Shown: positions 54,034 to 62,798, counted from the stretch's first letter. The stretch is DNA of 64,000 nucleotides from Limnobaculum zhutongyuii (GCF_004295645.1 NZ_CP034752.1:3906001-3970000), one strand, 5' to 3'. A program made the numbers and translations. The notes: generated from the sequence alone by a model not told the origin.

Positions 54034-54564
54034 TCAGGCGTCGAATAACTTCTCTTCCAGTTGTTCGACCTGCTGTTGAAGCTTATCCAGAAAACTCAGT
54101 TTACGCACGGTATCTGCCGCACTCTTCCAGTTCTGGCTATCCAATTCTTGTTTTAGTTGTTCACTGCGCTGCCGGGTCATTTTTTCTACTCGTTGGCTAA
54201 AGGCAGACAGTGCTGATTCGATCTCTTTCTGACTGGTATTACGGTGTTCAATACCGTCCAGCTCTTCACGCAGCTCCAGTTGTTCCATCAGGAACGCGGT
54301 ATCATGCATGGTTTGCTGTTCATTTCTTACATCTATCCCGTTAAGAGACAGCAGGTATTCTGCACGACGCAGCGGATCTTTCAACGTTTGATAAGCATCA
54401 TTTATCGTTGCCGCTTGCTGAACTGACTGGAGACGTTCACTCTCAGAGGCCGTCGCATAACGATCGGGATGGTATTGGCGTTGTAATTCCTGATAGCGGG
54501 ATGAGAGCGATGAAGTATCCACTACGTAGTGGACCGGCAGGTTAAATAGTGTGAAATAGTCCAT
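54034..54564 (-). CDS. hscB: J-domain co-chaperone HscB
   Basis: A 176-residue co-chaperone that brings IscU to HscA and stimulates its ATPase. Residues 1-75 are a J domain with the HPD motif in QYHPDRYAT; a three-helix C-terminal domain (about 90-176) binds IscU. It begins MDYFTLFNLPVHY as in E. coli HscB and is slightly longer (171 there). A hairpin lies in the 130-bp gap after iscA. Confidence 0.96.
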   Translation of the reverse strand: MDYFTLFNLPVHYVVDTSSLSSRYQELQRQYHPDRYATASESERLQSVQQAATINDAYQTLKDPLRRAEYLLSLNGIDVRNEQQTMHDTAFLMEQLELREELDGIEHRNTSQKEIESALSAFSQRVEKMTRQRSEQLKQELDSQNWKSAADTVRKLSFLDKLQQQVEQLEEKLFDA

Positions 54565-54606
54565 GACGTGCTCTGATGATATCTAATGATATAGGTTAAG
54601 CGAAAA

Positions 54607-54633
54607 CTCCCTTACCGGCGATCAGCAAGGGAG
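54607..54633 (-). terminator. Intercistronic hairpin between iscA and hscB
   Basis: A 7-bp stem (CTCCCTT / AAGGGAG) with a 13-base loop, followed on the minus strand by TTTTCG. It is in the widest gap after iscS and resembles a weak terminator or processing site that could lower hscBA-fdx output relative to iscRSUA. Confidence 0.5.
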
Positions 54634-54694
54634 CACTTTTCAAAGTCGACATTTTCGAATGCTGTATTTAATCTACAAACGTTACGATAGCAGA

Positions 54695-55018
54695 CTAGAC
54701 GTTAAAACTTTCGCCACAACCACATTCACTTGAAATGTTCGGGTTATTAAACTTAAACCCTTCATTCAGGCCTTCTTTAACAAAATCCAGCTCGGTGCCG
54801 TCCAGATAGACCAGACTTTTTGCATCTACAATTACCTTCACGCCCTTGTCTTCAAATACCGTATCTTCATCGTGTAATTCGTCAACAAATTCGAGAACAT
54901 ACGCCATTCCAGAACAGCCCGACGTTCTTACCCCCAGACGCAGGCCGACGCCTTTGCCACGATTAGATAAAAATGTCTGAACACGTTGTGCAGCGCTGTC
55001 GCTCATGGTAATCGCCAT
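54695..55018 (-). CDS. iscA: Iron-sulfur cluster assembly protein IscA
   Basis: A 107-residue A-type carrier. Cysteines 35, 99 and 101 (RTSGCSGMAY and SECGCGES) bind iron or clusters for delivery to [4Fe-4S] enzymes. ATG at 55018 (MAITMSDSAAQRV), with GAGG seven bases upstream, gives exactly the E. coli length; the TTG at 55024 is an unlikely start. It follows iscU after 24 bp. Confidence 0.96.
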   Translation of the reverse strand: MAITMSDSAAQRVQTFLSNRGKGVGLRLGVRTSGCSGMAYVLEFVDELHDEDTVFEDKGVKVIVDAKSLVYLDGTELDFVKEGLNEGFKFNNPNISSECGCGESFNV

Positions 55019-55042
55019 AACCAAACCTCAATCGTTTATTGC

Positions 55043-55429
55043 TTATTTACTACTATGTTTGTTTTTATAATCCGCAATGGCTGCTTTGATAGCATCTTCT
55101 GCCAAAATCGAGCAGTGGATTTTTACCGGCGGTAACGCCAGTTCTTCAGCAATTTCAGTATTTTTAATTGCTTCAGCCTGATCTAAAGATTTACCTTTAA
55201 CCCACTCGGTAATCAGAGAGCTGGAAGCAATCGCTGAACCACAGCCATAAGTTTTAAAACGGGCGTCTTCAATAATACCCTGATCGTTAACTTTAATCTG
55301 CAATTTCATTACGTCGCCACAGGCTGGCGCACCCACCATACCGCTACCAACGGTAGGGTCTTCATTATCAAATGAACCAACGTTACGAGGATTCTCGTAG
55401 TGTTCAATAACTTTTTCGCTGTAAGCCAT
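55043..55429 (-). CDS. iscU: Fe-S cluster scaffold IscU
   Basis: A 128-residue scaffold on which [2Fe-2S] clusters are built. The cluster cysteines are in GAPACGDVM, YGCGSAIASSS and KIHCSILAEDAI, with the conserved aspartate in ACGD. The HscA recognition motif LPPVK is present (LALPPVKIHC). Length equals E. coli IscU. It lies 55 bp after iscS. Confidence 0.98.
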   Translation of the reverse strand: MAYSEKVIEHYENPRNVGSFDNEDPTVGSGMVGAPACGDVMKLQIKVNDQGIIEDARFKTYGCGSAIASSSLITEWVKGKSLDQAEAIKNTEIAEELALPPVKIHCSILAEDAIKAAIADYKNKHSSK

Positions 55430-55484
55430 GTTTATTACTCCTGCTGCTTATCGCGCCCGTTACTGCAGCGCGATATCAAATCAA

Positions 55485-56699
55485 TTAATGATGAGACCAC
55501 TCAATGGTACTGATATCCACGCCTTGTTTGAACATATCCCACAGTGGAGACAGGTCACGCAGGCGGCCAATCGACTTCTTGACTAAATCAATGGTGTAAT
55601 CGATCTCTTCTTCAGTAGTAAAACGTCCCAGAGAGAAGCGAATTGAGCTATGCGCCAATTCATCACTCATACCTAAAGCACGCAACACATATGACGGCTC
55701 CAGGCTTGCAGAAGTACAGGCTGAACCGGAAGAAACGGCTAAATCTTTCAGGGCCATCATCAGAGATTCACCCTCAACGTAGTTAAAACTCACGTTAAGA
55801 ATATTGGCTACGCCCTGTTCCAGACAGCCGTTCAGGTGAACTTCTTCGATATCTTTCAGACCATTCCACAGGCGATCGCGCAGTGCACGAAGGCGAGGAA
55901 TTTCGGTATTCATCTCTTCTTTAGCAATGCGGTAAGCTTCACCCATGCCAACGATTTGGTGCACCGGTAAAGTACCAGAACGCATACCGCGCTCATGACC
56001 ACCACCGTGCATTTGAGCTTCAATTCTTACCCGAGGTTTACGACGAACATATAAAGCACCGATACCTTTTGGCCCATAAAGTTTATGGCCAGTGAAAGAC
56101 ATCAGGTCAACTTTAAGCTGGGACAGGTCAATCGGCAGTTTACCCACGCTCTGGGTGGCATCCACATGGAAAATAATCCCGCGGCTACGGCACATTTCAC
56201 CAATGGTGGCGATATCCTGAACCACGCCAATTTCGTTGTTTACGTGCATGATAGAAACCACACAGGTGTCATCACGCATGGCTGCTTCCAGCTCGCTTAA
56301 ATCAATAATGCCGTTAGCCTGTGGCGCTAAATAAGTCACTTCGTAACCTTCGCGCTCCAGTTGGCGGCAGGTATCCAGTACGGCTTTATGCTCCGTCTTA
56401 CTGGTAATGATGTGCTTACCTTTCTTTTGGTAAAAGTTAGCTGCACCTTTAATCGCCAGGTTGTCGGCTTCTGTAGCACCAGAGGTAAAAACAATCTCGC
56501 GAGGATCGGCACCCACCAGTTCTGCAATCTGGTTACGGGCAATATCGACCGCCTCTTCTGCCTGCCAGCCAAAACGGTGAGAACGCGAGGCCGGGTTACC
56601 GAAAATGCCATCGAGGGTCAAATACTGCATCATCTTCTCGGCAACGCGCGGATCGACCGGTGTGGTTGCTGAGTAGTCCAGATAGATAGGTAATTTCAT
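55485..56699 (-). CDS. iscS: Cysteine desulfurase IscS
   Basis: A 404-residue PLP enzyme that removes sulfur from cysteine and passes it to IscU, tRNA-thiolation and other acceptors. PLP lysine is in FTGHKLYGPKGIGAL; the persulfide cysteine is in SSGSACTSASLEPSYVL. N-terminus MKLPIYLDYSATTPVDPRVAEKM and C-terminus GVDISTIEWSHH match E. coli. It follows iscR after 47 bp. Confidence 0.98.
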   Translation of the reverse strand: MKLPIYLDYSATTPVDPRVAEKMMQYLTLDGIFGNPASRSHRFGWQAEEAVDIARNQIAELVGADPREIVFTSGATEADNLAIKGAANFYQKKGKHIITSKTEHKAVLDTCRQLEREGYEVTYLAPQANGIIDLSELEAAMRDDTCVVSIMHVNNEIGVVQDIATIGEMCRSRGIIFHVDATQSVGKLPIDLSQLKVDLMSFTGHKLYGPKGIGALYVRRKPRVRIEAQMHGGGHERGMRSGTLPVHQIVGMGEAYRIAKEEMNTEIPRLRALRDRLWNGLKDIEEVHLNGCLEQGVANILNVSFNYVEGESLMMALKDLAVSSGSACTSASLEPSYVLRALGMSDELAHSSIRFSLGRFTTEEEIDYTIDLVKKSIGRLRDLSPLWDMFKQGVDISTIEWSHH

Positions 56700-56746
56700 T
56701 CTTTGCTCCGTACACGACTTCTAAATAATGCAATCATCACTGCCAA

Positions 56747-57250
56747 TTAAGCGCGCAGATTGATCTTTTTTGCCTCATCAAATGCACGATGAGTGCTGGT
56801 AACCGTACCTTGAGTTTCGTTATTTTGACGGTCGGCTACATCCAGAATTTCTTGATTCTTTACCAATTCAGACAGCGTAATCTCATTAAGAAAGCTGCTG
56901 ATGCGTTCACTGAGATCGTGCCACAGTGTATGGGTCAGGCAACGTGTACCACTCTGGCATCCACCGCTTCCCATACAACGGGTCGCATCGACAGATTCAT
57001 CAACGGCACTGATAACTGAACCAACGGCGATATCACCGGCATCTTTGCCCAGTAAATAGCCGCCACCAGGACCACGAACGCTGGTCACTAAACCATTCTT
57101 GCGCAAACGGGAGAACAATTGCTCAAGATAAGACAAAGAAATCCCCTGACGTTCGGAAATATCAGCTAAAGGGACCGGTCCTTCTTGTGAGTGCAAAGCC
57201 ACGTCCAACATGGCTGTTACTGCATAGCGACCTTTTGATGTCAGTCTCAT
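56747..57250 (-). CDS. iscR: Fe-S cluster-responsive regulator IscR
   Basis: A 167-residue Rrf2-family regulator. The N-terminal winged helix (MRLTSKGRYAVTAMLDVALH, ISLSYLEQLFSRLRKNGLVTSVRGPGGGY) recognises DNA. Three cysteines (ATRCMGSGGCQSGTRC) and a following histidine bind a [2Fe-2S] cluster; the loaded form represses its own operon. Two adjacent type-1 IscR sites lie just upstream, so feedback control appears intact. First gene of iscRSUA-hscBA-fdx-iscX. Confidence 0.97.
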   Translation of the reverse strand: MRLTSKGRYAVTAMLDVALHSQEGPVPLADISERQGISLSYLEQLFSRLRKNGLVTSVRGPGGGYLLGKDAGDIAVGSVISAVDESVDATRCMGSGGCQSGTRCLTHTLWHDLSERISSFLNEITLSELVKNQEILDVADRQNNETQGTVTSTHRAFDEAKKINLRA

Positions 57251-57291
57251 TGTTAATGCCCATCTGTTTGTGAAGATGCAGATAGTTTGGC

Positions 57292-57341
57292 ATTCCCAAC
57301 TATTTCAGTCAACTATTTAGTTGAGTAATTTAGTCAAGTAT
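57292..57341 (-). promoter_or_regulatory. iscR promoter region with two abutting type-1 IscR sites
   Basis: Two 25-bp sequences (57292-57316 and 57317-57341) fit the type-1 IscR consensus: on the minus strand one has ATAGTTGACT-GAAA-TAGTTG and the other ATACTTGACT-AAAT-TACTCA, both with GACT cores and inverted TCA/GTT arms. A TTGACT at 57312-57307 could be the -35, overlapped by the proximal site. Similar to the E. coli iscR promoter; binding inferred. Confidence 0.7.
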
Positions 57342-57427
57342 TATTGAGCCAGAAAAATGTCACCAAATCGAGATATGTCCGCTATTGTCGCCCGTATTGT
57401 AACAATTGAAAAGGTGTTAATTCAGGA

Positions 57428-58201
57428 TTATTTCTGCCTATTTCTTGTATCGGGGTTTTCTATAGCGCTTAAAATCCCGCGCAGAATGTTTAATTCCTGA
57501 CTCTCAGGGCGAGCGCGATTAATTAAGCGACGCAGTTTATTCATGACCTGCCCTGGGTGAGCGGCACGAATAAAACCGATATTCAACAGCGTCGATTCCA
57601 GATGCTGATAGAAACGCTCCAGATCTTCCGCCAGTGGATAAACCTCATCTTCCACTACCACCGGTTGTGGTTTGCCGCTTTCTTGCTGATCCAACCAGGC
57701 AACGCGAATTTCATAAGCCAGAATCTGTACTGCCATTGCCAGATTTAATGAGCTGTAATCCGGATTAGCAGGAATTGCTACATGGTAGTGGCATTTTTGC
57801 AGTTCATCATTGGTGAGTCCAACACGCTCACGACCAAACACTAACGCTACCGGTGCCTGAGCAGACTCCTGACACATTTTTATTCCACATTCCCGTGGTT
57901 CCAGCATTGGCCACTGTAGGGTTCGGGAACGAGCGCTGGTTCCAACCACCAGACGGCATCCTTCTAATGCCTGATCCAGCGTATCCACAATAGTGGCATT
58001 GCCGATAATATCGCTGGCGCCGGCAGCTAAAGCGATGGCCTGTGAGTCAGGTTTAACCAGTGGATTAACCAGATATAAGTTGGTCAAACCCATGGTTTTC
58101 ATGGCTCTGGCGGTAGAACCCATGTTGCCGGTATGGGAGGTTTCGACCAGCACAATACGAATATTATCCAGTCCAATTTTCTCGGAGATAAGCTCTGACA
58201 T
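57428..58201 (-). CDS. trmJ: tRNA (cytidine/uridine-2'-O)-methyltransferase TrmJ
   Basis: A SPOUT-fold methyltransferase acting on position 32 of tRNAs. The conserved core starts IRIVLVETSHTGNMGSTARAMKTMGL and contains LVVGTSARSR, VALVFGRERVGLTNDEL and NPDYSSLNLAMAVQILAYE, the knotted SAM site. The C-terminal helical region ends SQELNILRGILSAIE. ATG at 58201 gives 257 residues with a short extra N-terminus compared with E. coli; TTG at 58210 is less likely. No strong ribosome-binding site is visible, so the exact start is unsure. Divergent from suhB, as in E. coli. Confidence 0.93.
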   Translation of the reverse strand: MSELISEKIGLDNIRIVLVETSHTGNMGSTARAMKTMGLTNLYLVNPLVKPDSQAIALAAGASDIIGNATIVDTLDQALEGCRLVVGTSARSRTLQWPMLEPRECGIKMCQESAQAPVALVFGRERVGLTNDELQKCHYHVAIPANPDYSSLNLAMAVQILAYEIRVAWLDQQESGKPQPVVVEDEVYPLAEDLERFYQHLESTLLNIGFIRAAHPGQVMNKLRRLINRARPESQELNILRGILSAIENPDTRNRQK

Positions 58202-58332
58202 AAAAAACAAAATTCTGTGGGCTAAAAGTTATGAGAATGAATAGTAACACAGCCTGTATATTTTGCCGATCCTCTGGTATACTTCGCCCGCTTTATATTT
58301 CTCTGTTCTTTAACATTTAGTGGAAGATACCC

Positions 58333-59136
58333 ATGCATCCTATGCTGAACATCGCCGTACGTGCTGCACGTAAGGCTGGTAACCTGATCGCCAAGTTTTA
58401 TGAAACACCTGACGCCGTTGAAGCAAGCCAAAAAGGTAACAATGATTTTGTAACCAACGTTGACCGCGAAGCAGAACATCTGATTATCGATGTTATTCGT
58501 AAAGCTTATCCTCAACATACCATTATCAGTGAAGAACGCGGTGAACTGGCCGGAGAAGACCAGGATGTACAATGGGTTATTGATCCACTGGATGGCACCA
58601 CCAACTTTATCAAACGACTCCCTCACTTCAGCGTCTCTATTGCTGTGCGCGTTAAAGGCCGCACCGAAGTCGCTGTCGTTTACGATCCTATGCGTAATGA
58701 ACTGTTTACCGCCGCTCGCGGTCAGGGTGCACAGCTAAACGGTTACCGTTTACGCGGTTCAAACGCAAAAGATCTTTCTGGTACCATTCTGGCTACCGGT
58801 TTTCCATTTAAAGCAAAACAGCACTCTGCTACCTATATCAATATGGTTGGCAAACTGTTCACTCAGTGCGCAGATTTCCGCCGTACCGGTTCAGCCGCAT
58901 TAGACCTGGCTTATGTTGCCTCTTCCCGCGTTGATGGTTTCTTTGAAATTGGTCTGAAGCCGTGGGATTTTGCTGCCGGTGAACTGCTGGTTCGCGAATC
59001 AGGCGGTATCGTGACTGACTTCGTTGGCGGACATAACTCTTATGTTTCAGGCAACGTTGTGGCGGGTAACCCACGTGTGGTTAAAGCACTGCTGTCAACC
59101 GTGCGTGATGAATTAAGCGATGCATTAAAGCGTTAA
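58333..59136 (+). CDS. suhB: Inositol-1-monophosphatase / Nus factor SuhB
   Basis: A 267-residue magnesium-dependent phosphatase. The metal site is in ISEERGE and IDPLDGTTNFIKRLPHFSVSIAV, and the C-terminal motif is KPWDFAAGELLVRESGG. Length equals E. coli SuhB, which also joins the rRNA antitermination complex. It is divergent from trmJ and is followed by a 7-bp hairpin. Confidence 0.96.
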   Translation: MHPMLNIAVRAARKAGNLIAKFYETPDAVEASQKGNNDFVTNVDREAEHLIIDVIRKAYPQHTIISEERGELAGEDQDVQWVIDPLDGTTNFIKRLPHFSVSIAVRVKGRTEVAVVYDPMRNELFTAARGQGAQLNGYRLRGSNAKDLSGTILATGFPFKAKQHSATYINMVGKLFTQCADFRRTGSAALDLAYVASSRVDGFFEIGLKPWDFAAGELLVRESGGIVTDFVGGHNSYVSGNVVAGNPRVVKALLSTVRDELSDALKR

Positions 59137-59146
59137 TCATCGGATA

Positions 59147-59173
59147 CCGGGCAGTCCGTACAAGATTGCCCGG
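59147..59173 (+). terminator. Hairpin after suhB
   Basis: CCGGGCA (59147-59153) pairs with TGCCCGG (59167-59173) 11 bp beyond the suhB stop. There is no T-tract, so it may be a weak or factor-assisted terminator. Confidence 0.45.
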
Positions 59174-59196
59174 CCATTATTGGTTCGTTGTTGATT

Positions 59197-59943
59197 ATGG
59201 ATATTATTCAGCTCCCTCGCCCTACCCTATTCTTAGCGTTTTTTGTTCGGGAGTTCTCTTTCTATGGCAAAGGAATCACCAGAACCACTTTGCCGGAAGA
59301 CGCATTCTTTTATACCGGCCCTTCCAAAGCAACGGAATATCGATTCTTTGAGTTAGTTGATAGCCGACCTATGCAGGGAGTTCGTCAATATACAAGCCCA
59401 AACTATCTGCCATTCATCAATGATGTACCCATGTTGTCTGTCGCCGCGAAACAACATTCGTTGGTGGAATCGCTGTTTACCCCCAATACTAATGCCGTTT
59501 TAAGCCTGTCCGGCGAGTATTTTTTTGAAAACCAGTGGGTACGTAGCGAAAACCGGATTAAGTCGAATAAATATGTCGGGGAACCGACTGAACTGATGTA
59601 CCACAATATTCGTTCTCTTGCCCCATACCAGTTCCCTATTTCCAGCGTGACTAATGATGGAACAATCTGGACTCAGTTTCCCCGTTCTGATGTTGAATTA
59701 AGCATTCTTCCCGGGCAAACCGCCTGTTTTCTCTGCCGCAGAGAGCAATATGAATTTAATGGTATGGAGATGTCACAACCTAATCTAAATCTGGTTATGT
59801 GGGTGAAAAACTATGGTTTGCACCATCAGATTAGCTATGTCAGCGAACAGGTCGCAGAGCAATACGACAATAACGCCCTGTGCACCGGCAGCTTCGCGCT
59901 AAAAGATTTCCGCAAAAGCCGCCTTAAATACCAGTTGGGATAA
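59197..59943 (+). CDS. Hypothetical protein, unknown family
   Basis: A soluble protein of about 248 residues (from ATG 59197, MDIIQLPRPTLFLAFFVREF). It is rich in Phe and Tyr and in beta-forming segments (GITRTTLPEDAFFYTG, EYRFFELVDSRPM, LSLSGEYFFENQW). There is one CxxC-like pair (ACFLCRREQ) and no clear signal peptide. I do not recognise the family. No good ribosome-binding site precedes any start (TTG 59188, ATG 59197). It lies between suhB and the convergent ugpQ and is absent from that position in E. coli. Confidence 0.6.
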   Translation: MDIIQLPRPTLFLAFFVREFSFYGKGITRTTLPEDAFFYTGPSKATEYRFFELVDSRPMQGVRQYTSPNYLPFINDVPMLSVAAKQHSLVESLFTPNTNAVLSLSGEYFFENQWVRSENRIKSNKYVGEPTELMYHNIRSLAPYQFPISSVTNDGTIWTQFPRSDVELSILPGQTACFLCRREQYEFNGMEMSQPNLNLVMWVKNYGLHHQISYVSEQVAEQYDNNALCTGSFALKDFRKSRLKYQLG

Positions 59944-59997
59944 CAAATAGATCCCAAACGTTTATTTAACTTCAGCTGTCAAAAATAATGCGACACC

Positions 59998-60738
59998 TTA
60001 ATCTTCCCGGTATTTTGACGAGAAATTCTGAGGAAAATCGGTGAAGATGCCATCCACACCCCAGTTAAACAGCTGATTGGCACGATCTTTGGCGTTAACC
60101 GTCCAGACATTGACCTGATAGCCCTTACTTTTAAATAGCTGTACCTGCTGTTGAGTCAGCCCTTCATTTTGAGGATGAATATATTCAGCGCCAGTCCACT
60201 CCATAATCACATGCCAGTCATCGTTTAACGTATGGTTTTCAAACAGGCAGGCCACCGGCGCCTGAGGGCGTAATCGTTTAAACTCTGCCAGCAGCATAGG
60301 ATTAAAACTGGAGATAATATATTCCCGCCCATCATTCAGTTGATTTAACGCCCGATCTAACCCAGCCAGTAAACGACGGCAGGCTTCGGCACTGACATCG
60401 CCGGATTTAATCTCAATATTGGCGTTTAGCTGATACTGATTCATCTGTGCTATCAGTTGGTCCAGAGTCGGAATACGTTCACCGCAATATTCATCACTAA
60501 ACCAGCTTCCGGCATCAATCTGATCCAGATCTTGTCGATTTAATTCAAACAGAGGACCTGAGCGATTGGTACAGCGATCGAGCGTTGAGTCATGAGACAG
60601 TACAATGGTGTCATCCTGAAGGATATCGATATCACACTCAAACCAACGTACCTGATAATCAGTACATAACTTAATGGCCGATAGGGTATTTTCTGGTGCC
60701 AGTGACGACACGCCGCGATGAGCAAAAATAGTTCTCAT
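59998..60738 (-). CDS. ugpQ: Glycerophosphodiester phosphodiesterase, UgpQ type
   Basis: A 246-residue cytoplasmic enzyme that hydrolyses glycerophosphodiesters to glycerol 3-phosphate and an alcohol. GDPD motifs: HRGVSSLAPENTLSAI (catalytic histidine), FECDIDILQDDTIVLSHDSTLDRCTN (metal and second histidine), NIEIKSGD and VNVWTVNAKDRANQLFNWGVDGIFTDFP. Length matches E. coli UgpQ (247). There is no ugpBAEC transporter nearby; it follows zevB-like after 30 bp and may belong to that operon. Confidence 0.9.
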   Translation of the reverse strand: MRTIFAHRGVSSLAPENTLSAIKLCTDYQVRWFECDIDILQDDTIVLSHDSTLDRCTNRSGPLFELNRQDLDQIDAGSWFSDEYCGERIPTLDQLIAQMNQYQLNANIEIKSGDVSAEACRRLLAGLDRALNQLNDGREYIISSFNPMLLAEFKRLRPQAPVACLFENHTLNDDWHVIMEWTGAEYIHPQNEGLTQQQVQLFKSKGYQVNVWTVNAKDRANQLFNWGVDGIFTDFPQNFSSKYRED

Positions 60739-60768
60739 GACTTCTCCCGTGAATAAGCTCGAATATCA

Positions 60769-61776
60769 TTAACCAAAATAGCGTAATCCGCCGGAAGCGG
60801 CTGGTGACACACCATGATACAGAACCAGACCAAACAATATCAGCAATACACCGCCAAATAGTGAAAAGGAAATCAATGCGACCTTACCCCATTCTGAACG
60901 CTGGCGGGTTGCCGTCATCTTTTCTGCTAACCGACGTGCGTAATGAACCAACAGCGCTAACAGTGAAATAGTGGTGGCCGTTCCTAACGCCATCACCATC
61001 GCTGCGGCTATTCCCCACGAATAGGCATCAATTACTTTAGAAAACAGTAAGACCAGTATGGCGCCGGAGCAGGGCCGAATACCGATAGAAAGAATAATCG
61101 CCAGATTGGTTTTCCAGCCGCCAGAAACGTCCAACTCATCAGCCGTCGGTAAATGACGATGACCACATCCACAGTTAGCACTGTGTACATGCCCGGGCTC
61201 CAGCGGCGTCAGAGAGTTTATCTTAATGGTTTGTGGCACCTGCTTTTGCTTCATCATACGACGTAATTGTCGGAGAGCACGATAACAGAGCATTCCTCCC
61301 ACCAGCGCAATCAACAAATAGCTGCCCTTCTCCATCCAGAAATTACTTTGGTGGATGGTTCGGGTTGAGAGTTGAAGAACGGAAAGCACTATGGTAACCA
61401 GCAAAATAGCCACCACGCCCTGCACCAGCGAAGCGGCTAAGGTTAGCAGCAGGCTGGCGCGTAGTTTTAAAGGATGGGTCGCCAGATAAGCAGTGATAAT
61501 TACCTTACCATGTCCCGGCCCGGCGGAATGGAGCACACCATAAATAAAGCTGAATAACATCAGCATTCCACCGGTTTCCAGCGGATATTGCTTAACTTGC
61601 TGTAATAGCGAAACCAGCTGTTGATGTAGCTGTTTTTGCCAAAGGGAACTTTGTAATAGAAAGTCCGGCCATTTTAACCATACCAGCACCGCCAGCATGA
61701 CAAGGGCGGCCAGACAAAGATACAGTGGCCAAAAACGACCAGAAGAATAGTTGGGTTTATTATCAATCAATGGCAT
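60769..61776 (-). CDS. NicO-family nickel/cobalt/zinc transporter, ZevB-like
   Basis: A 335-residue membrane protein with about seven segments. The family motif HSAGPGHGKVIITAYL lies near residue 85-100 and GIRPCSGAILVLLFS in the second half. A histidine/cysteine-rich loop (GHVHSANCGCGHRH, about residue 193-206) suits metal binding. The preceding gene encodes a DUF1007 protein whose end overlaps this start by 10 bp, the pairing known from Haemophilus ZevAB, implicated in zinc uptake. Metal and direction are not certain from sequence; RcnA-like efflux is an alternative. Confidence 0.85.
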   Translation of the reverse strand: MPLIDNKPNYSSGRFWPLYLCLAALVMLAVLVWLKWPDFLLQSSLWQKQLHQQLVSLLQQVKQYPLETGGMLMLFSFIYGVLHSAGPGHGKVIITAYLATHPLKLRASLLLTLAASLVQGVVAILLVTIVLSVLQLSTRTIHQSNFWMEKGSYLLIALVGGMLCYRALRQLRRMMKQKQVPQTIKINSLTPLEPGHVHSANCGCGHRHLPTADELDVSGGWKTNLAIILSIGIRPCSGAILVLLFSKVIDAYSWGIAAAMVMALGTATTISLLALLVHYARRLAEKMTATRQRSEWGKVALISFSLFGGVLLILFGLVLYHGVSPAASGGLRYFG

Positions 61777-62405
61777 TTCAACGTCACGGTTTGGGCAAAC
61801 TTGCTGCCCAACATCATATCTTCTCCCGGAGAATCATTTTTATCTAATGAGCGGGCATAAGCCATCAGAGACGCATCCGGTTTTGGCGTCGTTAACTTTA
61901 CGCTACATATTGCAGCAATATCATCGGTTAGATGAATCGACTTTTCTGAAGGATAACGCATATCCACATAATAACTCTGTTCATACGTCGACAGCGTGAT
62001 GGTGTTATTTTTCAACGGAATTGGATTAACTAGCGGCAAAACAAAGGTAAATACCGCTTTATTGCCATGACGAGATAACGAATAATTATCCGCTTTCTCG
62101 GCAAGTTGAACCGGCTTATCGTTGAGTTTCATATAGCTAAAGTAGAGCTGATTGCGGGTATTTTCCATTAACTCATCCGCCATGCTCTGCCAGACCAATG
62201 GTGAATCTTTTGCCATCGCGGCATCCAACAGTAAAGCGGCCGATGTCAGTTCATCCATCTCCCATACCATACGAACACCAACCAGCTGCTGTTTTTGAAT
62301 AACCAGGCTGGAATCAATATCAATAAAACTATGGGGGTGAGCGCCTGCTAATGGACTCAGCAGGCACATCATGGCAAACACTATGGTTCGAGTTATCAGC
62401 ATCAT
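61767..62405 (-). CDS. DUF1007 periplasmic protein, ZevA-like
   Basis: A 212-residue secreted protein. The signal peptide is cleaved near LAGA-HPHSF, so the mature protein may begin with a His-x-His metal-binding terminus, typical of DUF1007. The remaining beta-rich domain includes VRMVWEMDELTSAALL and TYEQSYYVDMRYP. Family members work with NicO-type transporters (ZevAB), and the gene is coupled to such a transporter by a 10-bp overlap. It starts 18 bp after the rhodanese gene. Confidence 0.85.
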   Translation of the reverse strand: MMLITRTIVFAMMCLLSPLAGAHPHSFIDIDSSLVIQKQQLVGVRMVWEMDELTSAALLLDAAMAKDSPLVWQSMADELMENTRNQLYFSYMKLNDKPVQLAEKADNYSLSRHGNKAVFTFVLPLVNPIPLKNNTITLSTYEQSYYVDMRYPSEKSIHLTDDIAAICSVKLTTPKPDASLMAYARSLDKNDSPGEDMMLGSKFAQTVTLKCH

Positions 62406-62423
62406 GGGAATTTGCTTAATGAT

Positions 62424-62798
62424 TTACTCTTTGACCAACGGATAGCTAGCCTCATTCCAACCGCGATATCCGCCATCCATAGAGAGCACATTGGTATACC
62501 CCATCTTTTGGATGCTTTCTGCTGCCAATGCAGAACGATAACCGCCGCCACAGTACAGCACCATTGGTGTTGCTTTATCAGGAACAATGGTCTCAATATC
62601 ACGTTCTAAAACACCACGTCCCAGATGTTTTGCGCCGGGGATATGGTCTTTCTGAAATTCACTCTCTTCACGAACGTCCAGAACCAGTGGAATGGTTCCC
62701 TTGTCCATCATCTCTTTTACTTGCTGAATACTGACTTCATGTACATTTTTACGTGCGGCTTCACACAGCTGCTCAAAACCTGGGTTATGCTTTTTCAC
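62424..62798 (-). CDS. Single-domain rhodanese-like protein
   Basis: A 124-residue cytoplasmic protein starting VKKHNPGFEQL at GTG 62798; AAGGAG six bases upstream decides this start over the ATG at 62819. The rhodanese domain has LVLDVREESEFQKDHIPGAKHLGRG and the active cysteine in VLYCGGGYRSALAAESIQKMGY. Such proteins carry sulfur or, in some families, act as regulators. It heads a tight unit with the zevA-like and zevB-like genes, which suggests a link to metal or thiol handling. Confidence 0.85.
   Translation of the reverse strand: MKKHNPGFEQLCEAARKNVHEVSIQQVKEMMDKGTIPLVLDVREESEFQKDHIPGAKHLGRGVLERDIETIVPDKATPMVLYCGGGYRSALAAESIQKMGYTNVLSMDGGYRGWNEASYPLVKE

Noticed and set aside
58222..58626. 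Minus-strand open frame of 134 codons
   Set aside because: It is antisense to the start of suhB, a clear conserved gene.
62402..62602. Minus-strand open frame of 66 codons
   Set aside because: Lies inside the rhodanese gene in another frame and has no independent support.
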